Assembly (NCBI GenBank): GCA_005223375.1
Contig: RXOD01006265.1
Span: 1 to 10,817, forward strand
DNA from: Amoebophrya sp. AT5.2
Lineage: Eukaryota; Sar; Dinophyceae; Syndiniales; Amoebophryaceae
Direction: 5' to 3'
DNA: 10,817 nucleotides
This document shows positions 1 to 9,600 of this stretch, piece after piece. Positions within the stretch are counted from its first letter, which is position 1; each line of letters opens with the position of its first letter. Under the pieces are notes generated by a model, which worked only from the letters and a program-made list of their open reading frames with translations, was not told where the DNA came from and did not search any database. The translations under genes and the position numbers were made by a program.

Positions 1-1609
1 CGATTTCGAATGCGAACCAGCATCCTGCTGTAGTTCCTTCGCCGTCGAAGAAGATGTGGCTGCAGATGCAGTAGTCGCGCTCAACATCACGCAGCTGGGA
101 TTTACAAGCTCGGTCTTCAATTTCAGGAGCTTCGGGTCGTCCTTGGCGACCTTCACGATTCCACCGCAGGTCACACTGTGCTCGCAGCGGACGTAGTAGA
201 AGTTACTCTCGACGTTCTTCTCCTCGACGTGGACAGCAAAGTCGGAACTGACGCCGACGTTGGCGCTGGCGCTCCTCTTCCGCCCTTTCACCTCCACGAC
301 GTCGAGAGCTGCTGCACCTCCTCTTTCTTTCCCTTTGCTCTTAGAAACCTTCTTCATGGCCGGCTTGCTATAGTTCCCACGCCGCTTCTTGGTCGGGGGC
401 TCTTCACCGGGCGCACCCCCGCCGGTGGCGGCGGATAAATGTGCGTTCTTTTCGACCACGACGAATGTAGATGCGTGGTCGTCCTCGTGATCTTCTACAC
501 CCAGAGCGTCCGCCTGCGATTTGAGGTCATGGACCATCTTCCGCGCCATCCTCTTCATCTTGGCTGCGGCGGGTTGAGCAGGCTCCACGATCTTCGGTGC
601 TGCGAGCTCATCAAGCTCAAGGTCATTATCGACTTGGACTTGCAGCTTCACCGATTTGGAGTTGTTCTTTTTCCCTTCCACGTCGTCCTGCTTGTCGTGG
701 CCGTCCCCGCCGCCGCCGGGGCCGGCTAGCACCACCGCTTCACCGAAGAGAACGACGTTCGTGTTTCCACCCCCGATACTCGACTTCTTCTGCAGATGCA
801 GGGTCTTCAAGCTGGCCATGTTGTGCTCGACTCCCTCCGCGCTGCCGCCGCCCCTGCCGCAGACCATGGAGGTGCTCGCCGTTGTTGAGAAAAATCCACC
901 CGCTGCAGTCGACGTCAACCCAAATCCCGTGGAGAGCTGCTGGTCCTCTTGTCCGAGGACCCCGTCCCCGTCGGTCTTCATTATTTGTATTTCCACCCCG
1001 CACCCGCTCGTCGTCGCCCTCGTGCCCCGATAGTCGTGATCTTGTTGCTCTGCCTGCTGCTCCTGGATCATCTTGTGGCTTTTCGGGGCGCTCGGGAAGT
1101 AGGAGAGCGACTGCTCCTTGCTGTTGCTCTTACTCTCGTGGTCCTGGTCCTTCTCTTCGGCGGGGTTGGCCTTCTTGGTCTTGCTGGCTTTATTCGACGC
1201 GTTCGGCTTTCCCACTTGCTGTTTGAGGACAGCCACATTGTTTTTCGATGTCTTCGCAACCGCAGCCGCTGCCATTGAGCTTGTCGAAGAGCTCTTGTTC
1301 TTTCCCTTACCCTTGCAGCGTTTGTACCTTGTTTTTTAATTTCGTTTTGTTTTTCCGTGGTGAATCATCTTCCGATAATCTTGGCGCGATGCAGAGTGCC
1401 TTCAAGTCCTCGTCAACAGAAGGAACTACAGCACCAGACGCCGGCGCTACTGCAAAGTTTAGTTTATCAATTCTCATGATGGAACAGTACTGCTCGTCCG
1501 CACTGTGGTCTTCACCACCCCCCTCGGTATCGACCGCTTTCGTTTTGTAGCGCGATGAACCCCTTTCGCAGCCTGCTTTCCTTACAAGCTTCTTCGCGGC
1601 CGCCGGCAT
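1..1609 (-). CDS. Unrecognised lysine-rich, probably nuclear protein; 3' end outside window; frame change near 1307-1338
   Basis: I do not recognise this gene. The start ATG at 1609 (MPAAAKKLVRKAG) has an in-frame TAA five codons upstream, so the start is well bounded. The first frame runs about 100 codons to a TAA at 1307-1309. A second frame, shifted by one base, opens just after a TAA at 1336-1338 and stays open for 443 codons to the window edge. The two frames overlap, so one base of shift joins them into a protein of at least about 536 aa. It is hydrophilic, rich in K, S, G, A, Q and E, with no membrane segment or signal peptide. A basic cluster (PPTKKRRGNYSKPAMKK, about 390-407) resembles a bipartite nuclear localisation signal. 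The part nearest the edge (FYYVRCEHSVTCGG then VKVAKDD) is more ordered-looking and may begin a folded domain. Alternatives: two separate genes, the second starting at the ATG at 1275, or an unrecognised small intron. That the long frame is coding is fairly likely; its function is unknown. Confidence 0.6.
1307..1338 (-). other. Frame-change zone in the lysine-rich gene
   Basis: Between the TAA that closes the upstream frame (1307-1309) and the TAA that bounds the downstream frame (1336-1338) both frames are open. A run of six A on the minus strand lies at 1332-1337. Removing one of these would fuse the frames without a break, reading LKTRYKRCKGKGKNK across the join. The sequence cannot tell an assembly indel from a true frameshift, a programmed shift or a missed intron. 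GT-AG pairs inside the zone itself would give an intron of only about 22 nt, which is implausible. Confidence 0.6.
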
Positions 1610-2114
1610 TTTGTTTGAAATTTAGATGATTCGGCGGTGATAGAAGTGGAATTCGTTGAACTTGTCGAAGACTGGTAGTACGACTCTGTGTCTGTGTCGT
1701 ACAGTTACACACAAAACACACAAATACGGGCTACTGCATTCGGCCGGCATGATCAGGAGTTGTAGCTCTCCTGCATCTCCATCTTGTTCATCAAAGTCGG
1801 ATCTCCGCTCGCGGCCTCACAACTCGCGCTGGTCGACAACGATCTCTCCTTCACAATCATCGAAGTCGAACTGGTACGGCCACGAGAACGACGACGAGCG
1901 AGAGAGAAGCGCGTACTCGTAGATGCATCTACCATCGGGAAGGGGAACAAACGACTTTATAGATTTTTACATCAAGCAACGAATCAATCATCCGGTGTCG
2001 TGGGCGCTTTTCTTTGCGTCGAACGATCGACTCAATGACGGCGCAGCGTCCCCTCAGACACGTCTCCTCCGATCAATAAGGCAAATCGAAGTCCAAATGT
2101 AAAGGCGGTTTTTG
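1610..2114. other. Intergenic region: 3' flank of TSR1 and 5' flank/promoter of the lysine-rich gene
   Basis: No convincing gene is present. It must hold the 3' untranslated end of TSR1 and the promoter and 5' UTR of the downstream minus-strand gene. No AATAAA signal is seen just after the TSR1 stop, and no TATA box is clear. A short CA-rich patch lies at about 1706-1722. Small open frames occur on both strands (about 1784-2038 plus and 1753-1950 minus), but they have no recognisable similarity and look like chance frames. Confidence 0.6.
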
Positions 2115-5100
2115 CTAGCCTAATTTTTCGCAGTCTGCTCCCTCATCTTCTCTTCCTCCCCACGTGACTGCGTGCCACTTTGGGTACTGCCTCTTCCACA
2201 GGTCCATGCATATGGTGTCGTTTTGTTTTATTCTGTCTCCGAAGACGCACTTCATGTAGCCGTGCGTTCCCAGCGACTCCTTGATGTTTCCGCGGAGACC
2301 CTGCTTGGTCCGCAGCTCCACGGGGCGGAACCACCGGATATCGTCGGGCTTGAAGAACATGTGCCGCACCACTGCCTTGTTCTTGTGCACACGGAACGGG
2401 TACCCGGTCAACACGCACCGCTTCACGATCACTTTCTTCGGGTTCGCGTCGATCACCTCGCCCCAGGCCAACATCGACTTCCGCCCCGCCTCCGTCCACG
2501 CCGCCACGGATGAGGAATTCTTCATCAGTTGTTTGTTTGCCCCCACAGCTGGACCTTGATGTTCATCAACGTGCTCCTGCTCATCCATCTCAACGTCCAT
2601 TGCATTGCCGCCCCCCGCGATGCTTTCCGCGGATGCAGTTGGAGACGAGCCCTCGACCACGCCGCCACCTGCGTTCGAGCACACGCGGTCGATTTCGCCC
2701 GCTTCTTTTTCGAACATCAACAGCGTGCAAGGGCTGAATAAGATCGGCGCGTACACGCTGGCGACGCAGCTGCTCCCCCCGTGGCAGTACCTCAGGTACA
2801 AGTGCTTGTCCTTCTCCGCGCAGCTCTTTTTCGGCAGCTGCGAGAAGATGGGGCGCGCGAGGAAGCGCCGAAAGCCGCAGTGGAACTCGAGCTCGGTCTT
2901 GGATTTGATCGACCGGTCCAGCGTTTTCCCGGGGGTGAGAGAGTCGGTGCCGGCGGTGGCGCGGTGAATCTGAAAGTGCATCACGGAGACTTGGTGCTCG
3001 TGGGGGAACAGGGTCGAAAGAATCACGGGGCCCTGCACGGTAAGCGGAGTCGTCGCGGACGCGGATGTAGTTGCTCCGGGTACTAGTGTGTTCTTTCCCA
3101 GATCGGAGGGTGGTTGCGTTTGTGCTTGGAGCGTGATTTTGTTCAGATTCTGCAGCTTCTGCAGCTGCGCACCACTCACATTACCAATCGTCACGGCGAC
3201 GAAGAGCTGCGGCTCCTTGTTTCGATGCAGGTTCTTGTTGCTCCCGTGCTGCTGCATCGAGTCGTCCTCGTCTCGCCCAGCGTCAAGACCCGCGAGAGTC
3301 CGCGCCGCCGCAGTCGCGTCCTCGAGAAACACCTGCTTCGCGGCATTGCAGCACGACTTGAAGCCATCGAACTCCCAGATCCGGGAGTATTCCAACGGCA
3401 AGTCCTCGTACCGGTCCCACGGGGAAGTCTTTAAAGACCGCAATCCCCGATACTTCTGGAACCTGGTGAATCGATTGAGTGCGGGTGCTGGGGGGGAAGT
3501 GGATGCCAATCACCGATTCGACAACAGTAAATGGCACTTCAGTTGCAACATTAAAGCGATATTAGTCAAACATCAATATCAAATTCAAAACTCGTATTGC
3601 AATGTATGAATTACCTGACTTTCGCCTCCGCTGGCGGTAGTGGCGTGTCGACTTCGTCCGGAAAGTCGAGGTCCTCCTGAGCCCGTTCCTCAAACTCGAA
3701 AGAGCTCTTCGTGGGACACTCCTCGGCGTTTCGAAACAGCTCCTCGTTCAAATCCGAGAAAGAGAAATCGCTGTCGCTGTCGGCGTCCCGCTGTCGTGCG
3801 AGGGACGAGGCGCCAATGTTGGGAACGCTGCCGGGCGCCGCGTCCGGAATGGCACTGTCGTCCATCATGGCATCTGTCCGTCGATTTATGGTTGAGTTGA
3901 TTCTTCGCGCTCTGACGGGATTAGATTTCTATCCCGGCGGTGCTGATGCCTAGGCCAGACATCGGCGCCCCCTCTAGCAGTATCCTAAAGGTCGGCCGTC
4001 GCAAAAGTAAGAAAACTATGTATATTGAACAGAAAAATAGGTGCACTTGCATCCGCATCGCGTACCCGTACGGGTACGCGTTTGGTAGAAAACGTACTTA
4101 CCAGCATCCTCGCCAGCGCCGCCCGGCGGACGGAAGACTGCTGCTCCACTCATGGCCGAGTCGTCTCCAATGTGCTGTTCATTTGCGGATGGGTCGTACG
4201 GCTGGAGTCGGTCGAGTTTACCCTCCGAGGAAAACGTCGGCCGCATTTTAGGTGCCCCCTCCTCATCTTCGGTATTCTGTGGCGCTCCTGCGATGCTGTT
4301 TCCGCCGCAACATAGCTCCACCACTGGGAAGTCTCCCACTCCGGTCAAATGCACCAGATTCCTCGCGCCCATCCCCGCCCCGCGCAAGTATCCAGACAGC
4401 CTCACGCGGTGCAGGAGCTGCTGCGGATTCGCATTCGGATTCTCTTCACCAGCAGTTTTCAGTATCTGCTCGCTACTTACCACCTCCGCCTTTTCCACGA
4501 GCAGATAGCCCCGATCCTTTCGGAAGCCCACCTCCCGCGCTCCCGCACCACCCGCCGCGCTTGTCACCAGATTCAAGTTCGCGAGGTGCCGCAGAAAGGT
4601 CGTCGTCTCGCTTTCGCTACCGACCTCGAAAAATTTCTCGCCGTTCGGAAACTCGGACTCGAAGAACCGTTGCGTAAGCTTCGATATCGCGGCTTTCTGC
4701 TTCTTCGACAGCGATTGCACTTGTTTCAAAAGGGCAGCACTTGCAGTTTGCTGGGGCTCTAGTGGGCACGAGGACGCAGTGGAACCGGAACTGCTCGAGC
4801 TCGTCGCGGTCCTAGAGGCTTGCACTTCTATTTTTGTGTCACAACTTTGACTCTCAATCGCCTCCGCCGCAAAGAACTGCTCGACGAGAGACTTGTAATT
4901 CCCCTCCCCGTCGTCCAGTCCCTGGATGGCCCCCACGACCAGGGGTATACCCTGGGACTTGAGGCACGACAAGGTCTCGTAGCCGAGGTCGTCGAAGGGC
5001 CGCGATTCGAGTGACCCCTGCGGACCCGTACACAGCACGAGCACGTCAGCCACCTTGGCGGCGTCGAGGACCTGAAACTTGTCGCGCGTGGGCACGTCCA

Positions 5101-5683
5101 GCAGCGTCATGCGCTGGGAACCTGTCGTGGTTTGCCGGGAGAACGAGAAAACATCATACTTTGCGTGCTACAACGGTACAACTGACTCAACGTACGTGCT
5201 GGAGCCACGATCTCGAATAGCCTTACTTAGTCCTGGGATGATACTCCTATGTATATTTTATGCAATATTCGCTGCACGGCAGCGGTATGGTCTACTCCGC
5301 ATCTAAGAAAGTTAGTAGGTACTTTTCGCTCCTCCGCTGGTCGTGTGTGCCCAGGGCGGCAGGTTGACGGTGACGGGCGTCGCGGGCAGGTAGTCGGGGT
5401 AGTTCGCGCACCCGAGGCGTTGGAGGCATTTTTGCTTCAGCAAGAATGGGTTCGCGCTGTCGTGCAGCGCTACGAATGCGACCAGCTTCGGCGGCGCAGC
5501 TACCCCTTGTTGCGTCGTCGTGCTGGAGGTCCCGCTGTTCGTGTTTTTGGTGGCGCTTCCCGTCGTCTTCAAGTGCGCGTGCTGCGGCTGGTTGGGTCCC
5601 GCACCCTTCTTCTTGTTGTGGGCCTTCTTCACATTGCTCTGGCCCGACCGATGGTGGTGCGCCCTGCCCCGCGAAGGCGGCAT
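2115..5683 (-). CDS. TSR1: TSR1-like pre-rRNA processing / 40S ribosome maturation factor (4 exons)
   Basis: This is a homologue of TSR1, the BMS1-related GTPase-like factor bound to pre-40S particles during late small-subunit maturation. Exons on the minus strand are 5323-5683, 4102-5121, 3615-3873 and 2115-3462. Phases join exactly (361, 1020, 259 and 1348 nt) to give 995 aa and a TAG stop. The start ATG at 5683 has an in-frame TAA three codons upstream. Residues 1-25 carry the basic TSR1-type N terminus (SNVKKAHNKKKG). A degenerate GTPase-like region follows (AAKVADVLVL near 141; no P-loop is seen, unlike BMS1). An AARP2CN-like segment lies near 355-395 (RLSGYLRGAGM, GVGDFPVVEL). An acidic stretch ends in FPDEVDTP. 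The RIBIOP_C/DUF663 domain runs from about 547 to 985, with RFQKYRGLRSLKTSPWD, FHCGFRRF, VYAPI, ELRTKQGLRGNIKE and LGTHGYMKC. Human TSR1 is about 800 aa; the extra length is low-complexity inserts (a Ser run near 228-238; Gly/Ala, Glu and Gln stretches). Calling this TSR1 rather than BMS1 rests on the domain order and the missing P-loop. Confidence 0.94.
3463..3614 (-). other. TSR1 intron 3 (152 nt, GT-AG)
   Basis: The donor is AG|GTAATT at 3614 and the acceptor CACCAG|G at 3463. Joining gives EAKVRFQKYRGL, matching the conserved entry into the TSR1 C-terminal domain. The upstream acceptor at CCCCCCCAG (about 3495) would give the wrong frame. Confidence 0.9.
3874..4101 (-). other. TSR1 intron 2 (228 nt, GT-AG)
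   Basis: The donor G|GTAAGT at 4101 and acceptor GGACAG|AT at 3874 join in phase 1 and give EDADAMMDDSAIPD. The body is less GC-rich than the exons and holds a 22-bp perfect palindrome. Confidence 0.88.
4059..4080. repeat. 22-bp perfect palindrome inside TSR1 intron 2
   Basis: The segment is its own reverse complement, with arms cgcgtacccgt and acgggtacgcg meeting without a spacer. The flanking bases (t and t) do not extend it. In the pre-mRNA it could form a hairpin about 20-40 nt after the donor. Confidence 0.9.
5122..5322 (-). other. TSR1 intron 1 (201 nt, GT-AG)
   Basis: The donor AAAA|GTACCT at 5322 and acceptor ACGACAG|GT at 5122 join in phase 1, rebuilding AKSSQRMTLLDV ahead of the conserved AAKVAD segment. 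A TACTAAC string sits right after the donor, too far upstream of the acceptor to be an obvious branch point. No snoRNA box C/D pair was seen. Confidence 0.85.
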
Positions 5684-6067
5684 GTTTCTTTATGTGCTGT
5701 GGGGGTGCAGTGGATCGATGAAGGTATGATGTATGTTCCCTCGATCGTGATAGAGGATGCCCAGAAGACTTAAGTAAGAGTAACCGATTCTCTGTGTCTG
5801 ATGTCTTCTACGTAGCTCTAGGTCTAGCGAGGCCGCGGGCGACGAGGATTAAGTACTACAACGACTGTACTGACTGTGACAACAGATACGTATGCATATC
5901 GTTATCTACTTCGCTGGTCTTCATTGCCACACCATGCCCGAACGTGGGAACTGCAACTTCTGCAAAAACTAAAAGTTCATAATTTACTTTTATTAGAACG
6001 AAGATCAAGATTGCCAAATTGGCTGCCTGCTCATGAACGTGTTCATTCCGCGTGGATCGTGCATTCT

Positions 6068-6123
6068 GGGTGGATCTCTGCAGATCACGTACTGCGGGTG
6101 GATCTCTGCAGATCACGCACTGC
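6068..6123. repeat. Two tandem copies of a 28-bp unit
   Basis: Copies at 6068-6095 and 6096-6123 differ at one base (t/c at unit position 23). A truncated third copy (gggtgaat) starts at 6124. Each unit contains ggatctctgcagatcacg, centred on a PstI-like ctgcag palindrome. Confidence 0.92.
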
Positions 6124-6157
6124 GGGTGAATTTCCTCGTACCGACGGGATCACGTTC

Positions 6158-6201
6158 ACGAAGATGTTTGCAGATGATCACGAAGACGTTTGCAGATGAA
6201 G
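6158..6201. repeat. Two tandem copies of a 22-bp unit
   Basis: Copies at 6158-6179 and 6180-6201 share acgaaga-gtttgcagatga with a few mismatches. They lie about 35 bp after the 28-bp repeat and share its 'gcagat' core, so the two arrays may be related. Confidence 0.8.
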
Positions 6202-6490
6202 ATAACCGGCTACCGGGTACTTGGACTAGCGAACATGGAGCCTCCACGAGAAACAGTGAGGCACCCATTTTTGTCGAGGCTGAATCAGGACTTCATTTTC
6301 AGCATAAGCTAGGTCGCACCTGCTGCACCAGCACCAGCTGCAGCTCCAGGTCGTACTACTTCAGAAAAGTGGCCGCTCTATCTCAATCTTGATCTTAGGA
6401 CTTACTGTAGTTCAGTCCCCACCGAGAAAATCAATGAGATCGTAGATATTGTCAATCAATTTGATCAGTGTCATTTGATATTGTTGATAT

Positions 6491-6508
6491 TCTTGTTGTT
6501 CTTGTTGT
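6491..6508. repeat. Short tandem repeat (tcttgttgt x2)
   Basis: Two exact 9-bp copies lie in a TTG-rich tract that begins near 6473. This is simple-sequence DNA. Confidence 0.8.
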
Positions 6509-6644
6509 TCCATTCGTCGAGCTTCAAGAGGACTTCAAGTTGTCGCGCATGCAAAGGCATCACAGCCACGACGAAGTCGAAGCAAGTGGGTCCTGCTCAC
6601 GAACATCTACAACTTCGTCAGATCGTTTAGTACTAGAGTAAGAG

Positions 6645-9600
6645 TTAGACTCCCTCTTCGGCTTTGACGATGTCGTGCACTTTGCGTCTCTTTACGTTGA
6701 TCCGTTCCCGCATCGCGGACAGCGCCCCGCCCGATTTTCCATCAGCTTCCTGCTCCTCGAAGAATTCCTCTTTCTTTGCTGCATGATGGCCGCCCTTCTT
6801 TACCCGCCCGCGGTGTTGCTCGCGGCCGCCGAAGTGGTTTCCGTTGGCCCCACCGGCACCGCCAATCGCACCTCCAGAAACCTGCCCGCCGCTCCCAGAC
6901 TGTCCGCGAAGGCGATACCTGGGGAGCGCGATATTAAATGGAAAAATCAATCATAGTTTCAGTTTGATGTAGCAGCTTCAGCAATGATGTTTCATGTCAA
7001 GTTGTACGATAAAACCACAGAGCGAATGCGAACCCCACGACGAGAATGACCCGAAAACGCAGCCATTGCGGCTCAACATCCTCATGCATGCGTTTCGACT
7101 TCATCTTCCATCAATCTACGTACGCATCTTCGAACAAGATTCTGATTCTTTGGGTTTGGACCCACACCTCCCATAGATAAAAAAAAATACGAAAGACGAA
7201 AGAATAAGAAGATACCTGCTTTCGTCCACGGCTCCGTCGATCTGGAAGTTGTGCACGCTGCCGCCGACGGAGGCCATGAGAGACATGTTGTCGTCGAGCG
7301 ACGTGAGCCGGCCACCGCCGCCGAACAGCATGCCCCCACCGCCGATGCCGCTCGCGTCCTTTCTATTTAGCACGGAGGTGTCGTCGTGCTTGCTGAATTG
7401 CTCTATCGGGATCGTGGGGAGCTCCACCGTCTGCAGCACCGACATCAAATAGTCCACGTCCGGAGCAGAACCCTTCAGAACCTGGGAGTTGTATTATTGT
7501 TTGAACTTTACTTTTGGTTTTGTTTGCAAGACTTAGCGATAGGACGACTACTTCCTCTGCTGCCTCGAAATATAAACCAAAAAATTCGCGTGGTCATCTG
7601 GTGCTGTATCTAAACCTGCTCTAGTAACTATTTCGGCTCTAGTAGCCGCACGGTGGAGTGAATACGATCTGAGAAAAGCCGACGGCCAATCTAAAGCTAT
7701 TTCTTATTCTTTATACTTTCTGTCCTGGCAGCATTTGTTGCAGGTCCAGCAGCACCTTTGGCAGGATGTTGGTCACTGTGTTTCCTCCGTTATTGTTCCC
7801 CAACCCGTTCATTGCGTTTATTCCGATTCCCGAAGCGGAAGTGTCGGCGGATTTGCCGTACACTGCGTTTACGGGGTTGAATGTGTTCATTCTCGCGGTG
7901 TCCGGCCGGATCACCGCTGCCTTGCGCGCGTGCAGCCCCGAGAACATGTTTCCCCCGCCCGCGCCCCCGCTGTTCGCAGCGCCGGTGCTCCCGAAGCCGT
8001 GCGTTGCCTTCCCATTGCCGTTGCCGCCCTCCTTCATCTCCTTCTCGGCCTGGGCCTTTTGCTGCTGGTTGTACACGAAGTGCGCGCCCTTTCGCATCGA
8101 CTTGTTGAAAAAAAACACGTCCTCCTGCTGTTCCCCGCCGTCTGCCGCGTCGTTATTCCGGTGATTTCTGCCACGGTGTCCGCCTCTGCCCCCAGTTGGC
8201 ATGCGAGACTGACCGTGGTGACCCTGCTCGCCACTGCCCTCCATGCCGGGCATGTCCAGATCGTCGATTAAGTTCTCGGTACCCATCACGTCGTCGTCGC
8301 TGTCGCCGTCGAACTGTGCCGCCATGCGCTGCTTCACCATCAGCGCAACTTCGTCCTCATTCTTCGCCCCTCCTGCTTCGTTCTCGGTCTCCCCTTCCCC
8401 GAGGAGGTTGCCGGATAAAAGCACGTCGGGATCCTCCTCCGTCGCTCCTGCCCCGCCAGCGGGGTCGTTCGTTGTGCCATCCTCGCCTTCGCCTTCGCCT
8501 TGATCACCACCAGTCGCATTTGAGGAAGAGGTGTTTTTCGCCTGTTTCTTCGCCTGGGCGCCGGAGGGGTTGACAGACGAAGCCTTGGAATTGGTGCCGT
8601 GGTACTTAGTGCCATGCTCCTTGTCGGCACTACCAGAGCGCTGCCGCTCCTGCTGCCGAGCCTGCTTCTCAGCCTGCTCCATCCGCTTCAGCGATTTCGC
8701 AGCACTAGGATTCAGCCGATTCGTGGCCGGGGCAAGGTGCTGGAACTTGAACCTATGCATAGATTTCCAATGAGAATTTTCGCACTTAAGAACTGTTTCT
8801 TTATTGAGTATTCTAGTTCATCTTCAGCGTGGCCCACCTCCACAAGCGAAAAATTAAGGAAGTGGAAGAACGTATAGTAGTAGTACCTCGCAATCGCCTC
8901 TTGAAAGGGGAGCACCGCGGAGCAGCTGAGGAAGCTGGAGTTTCCGGGCTGAAGGGTTGATGACAGCAGGTTGGCCCGGAGGAATCCGGGTTTGTTGTAG
9001 TCGTAGTCGAGGTGATAGGTCTTCTCCCCGACTTTGTCGCTGTGGAAATTGGGGTCCTTCATGCCCTCGAAACGGGCAATCGTCCCCCCCGGTTGGTCCC
9101 TACCGCTTTTCCCCTTGCCCTTCCCCTTACGCGGCTGCTGCCACGGGGCGGGCTCCTCGTCTGTGTTGAATCATCGGGTGTGGATTTTTTATTTCTAGCT
9201 TCTGCTAGCTCCTGCATAGTTGGCACTGCAACGTACTGATTCTTCTACTTTCCGTAGTAGTCGATATTAGCTTTTAGCGCACCGCGTCCACGACCAGAGA
9301 CACCTACTAACGCACTTCTGTCTGTACGTACGTACCTGTAGAAAGATGAACATGAAGTCGCAAAAATAAATATATAATATTATCTTCCGGACGACCTTGT
9401 CCTTCTTCGCTGGGTAGGACCCCTAGCATGGTAGTGAGAGTATCGTTGAGGAACGCCGCGACGCTGGCCGACTCATCCTCGATGTGGTGGCGGCCGGACT
9501 TAGGGTTGCGAGCAGCCTGCCATGGTAATTCGAAGAGGTGCTTGTGCAAGTCGCTGTCGACCGAGATCATGCCAATTTCGGGCACGGATTCGAGCAGAAA

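Larger units (their letters stand above)
5684..6644. other. Intergenic region between CstF-77 3' end and TSR1 5' end (961 bp)
   Basis: No convincing gene is present on either strand; the open frames are short and of atypical composition. It must contain the CstF-77 3' UTR and the TSR1 promoter and leader. It is more AT-rich than the exons (for example 5970-5998) and contains short tandem repeats at 6068-6123, 6158-6201 and 6491-6508. Confidence 0.65.

Noticed and set aside
26..40. 15-bp match (inverted) to 1419-1433
   Set aside because: Both copies lie in the same gene on opposite strands. One such match in a window this size is near chance, and no structure surrounds it.
597..1226. Long plus-strand open frame (209 codons)
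   Set aside because: It is antisense to the lysine-rich minus-strand frame, Arg/Ser/Pro-rich as expected of a shadow of GC-rich codons, and has no recognisable motif.
1753..1950. Small minus-strand frame in the 1610-2114 gap
   Set aside because: It is Ser/Arg-rich with no similarity and no support beyond an open frame; it could be an upstream ORF of the lysine-rich gene but cannot be shown.
5122..5322. Possible intron-hosted snoRNA in TSR1 intron 1
   Set aside because: A box C-like TATGATG is present, but no matching box D or terminal stem was found.
5249..5773. Plus-strand open frame of 174 codons
   Set aside because: It overlaps TSR1 exon 1 and the intron on the opposite strand; composition is that of a shadow.
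7735..8271. Plus-strand open frame of 178 codons
   Set aside because: It is antisense to CstF-77 exon 5, whose frame is supported by the in-frame splice joins on both sides.
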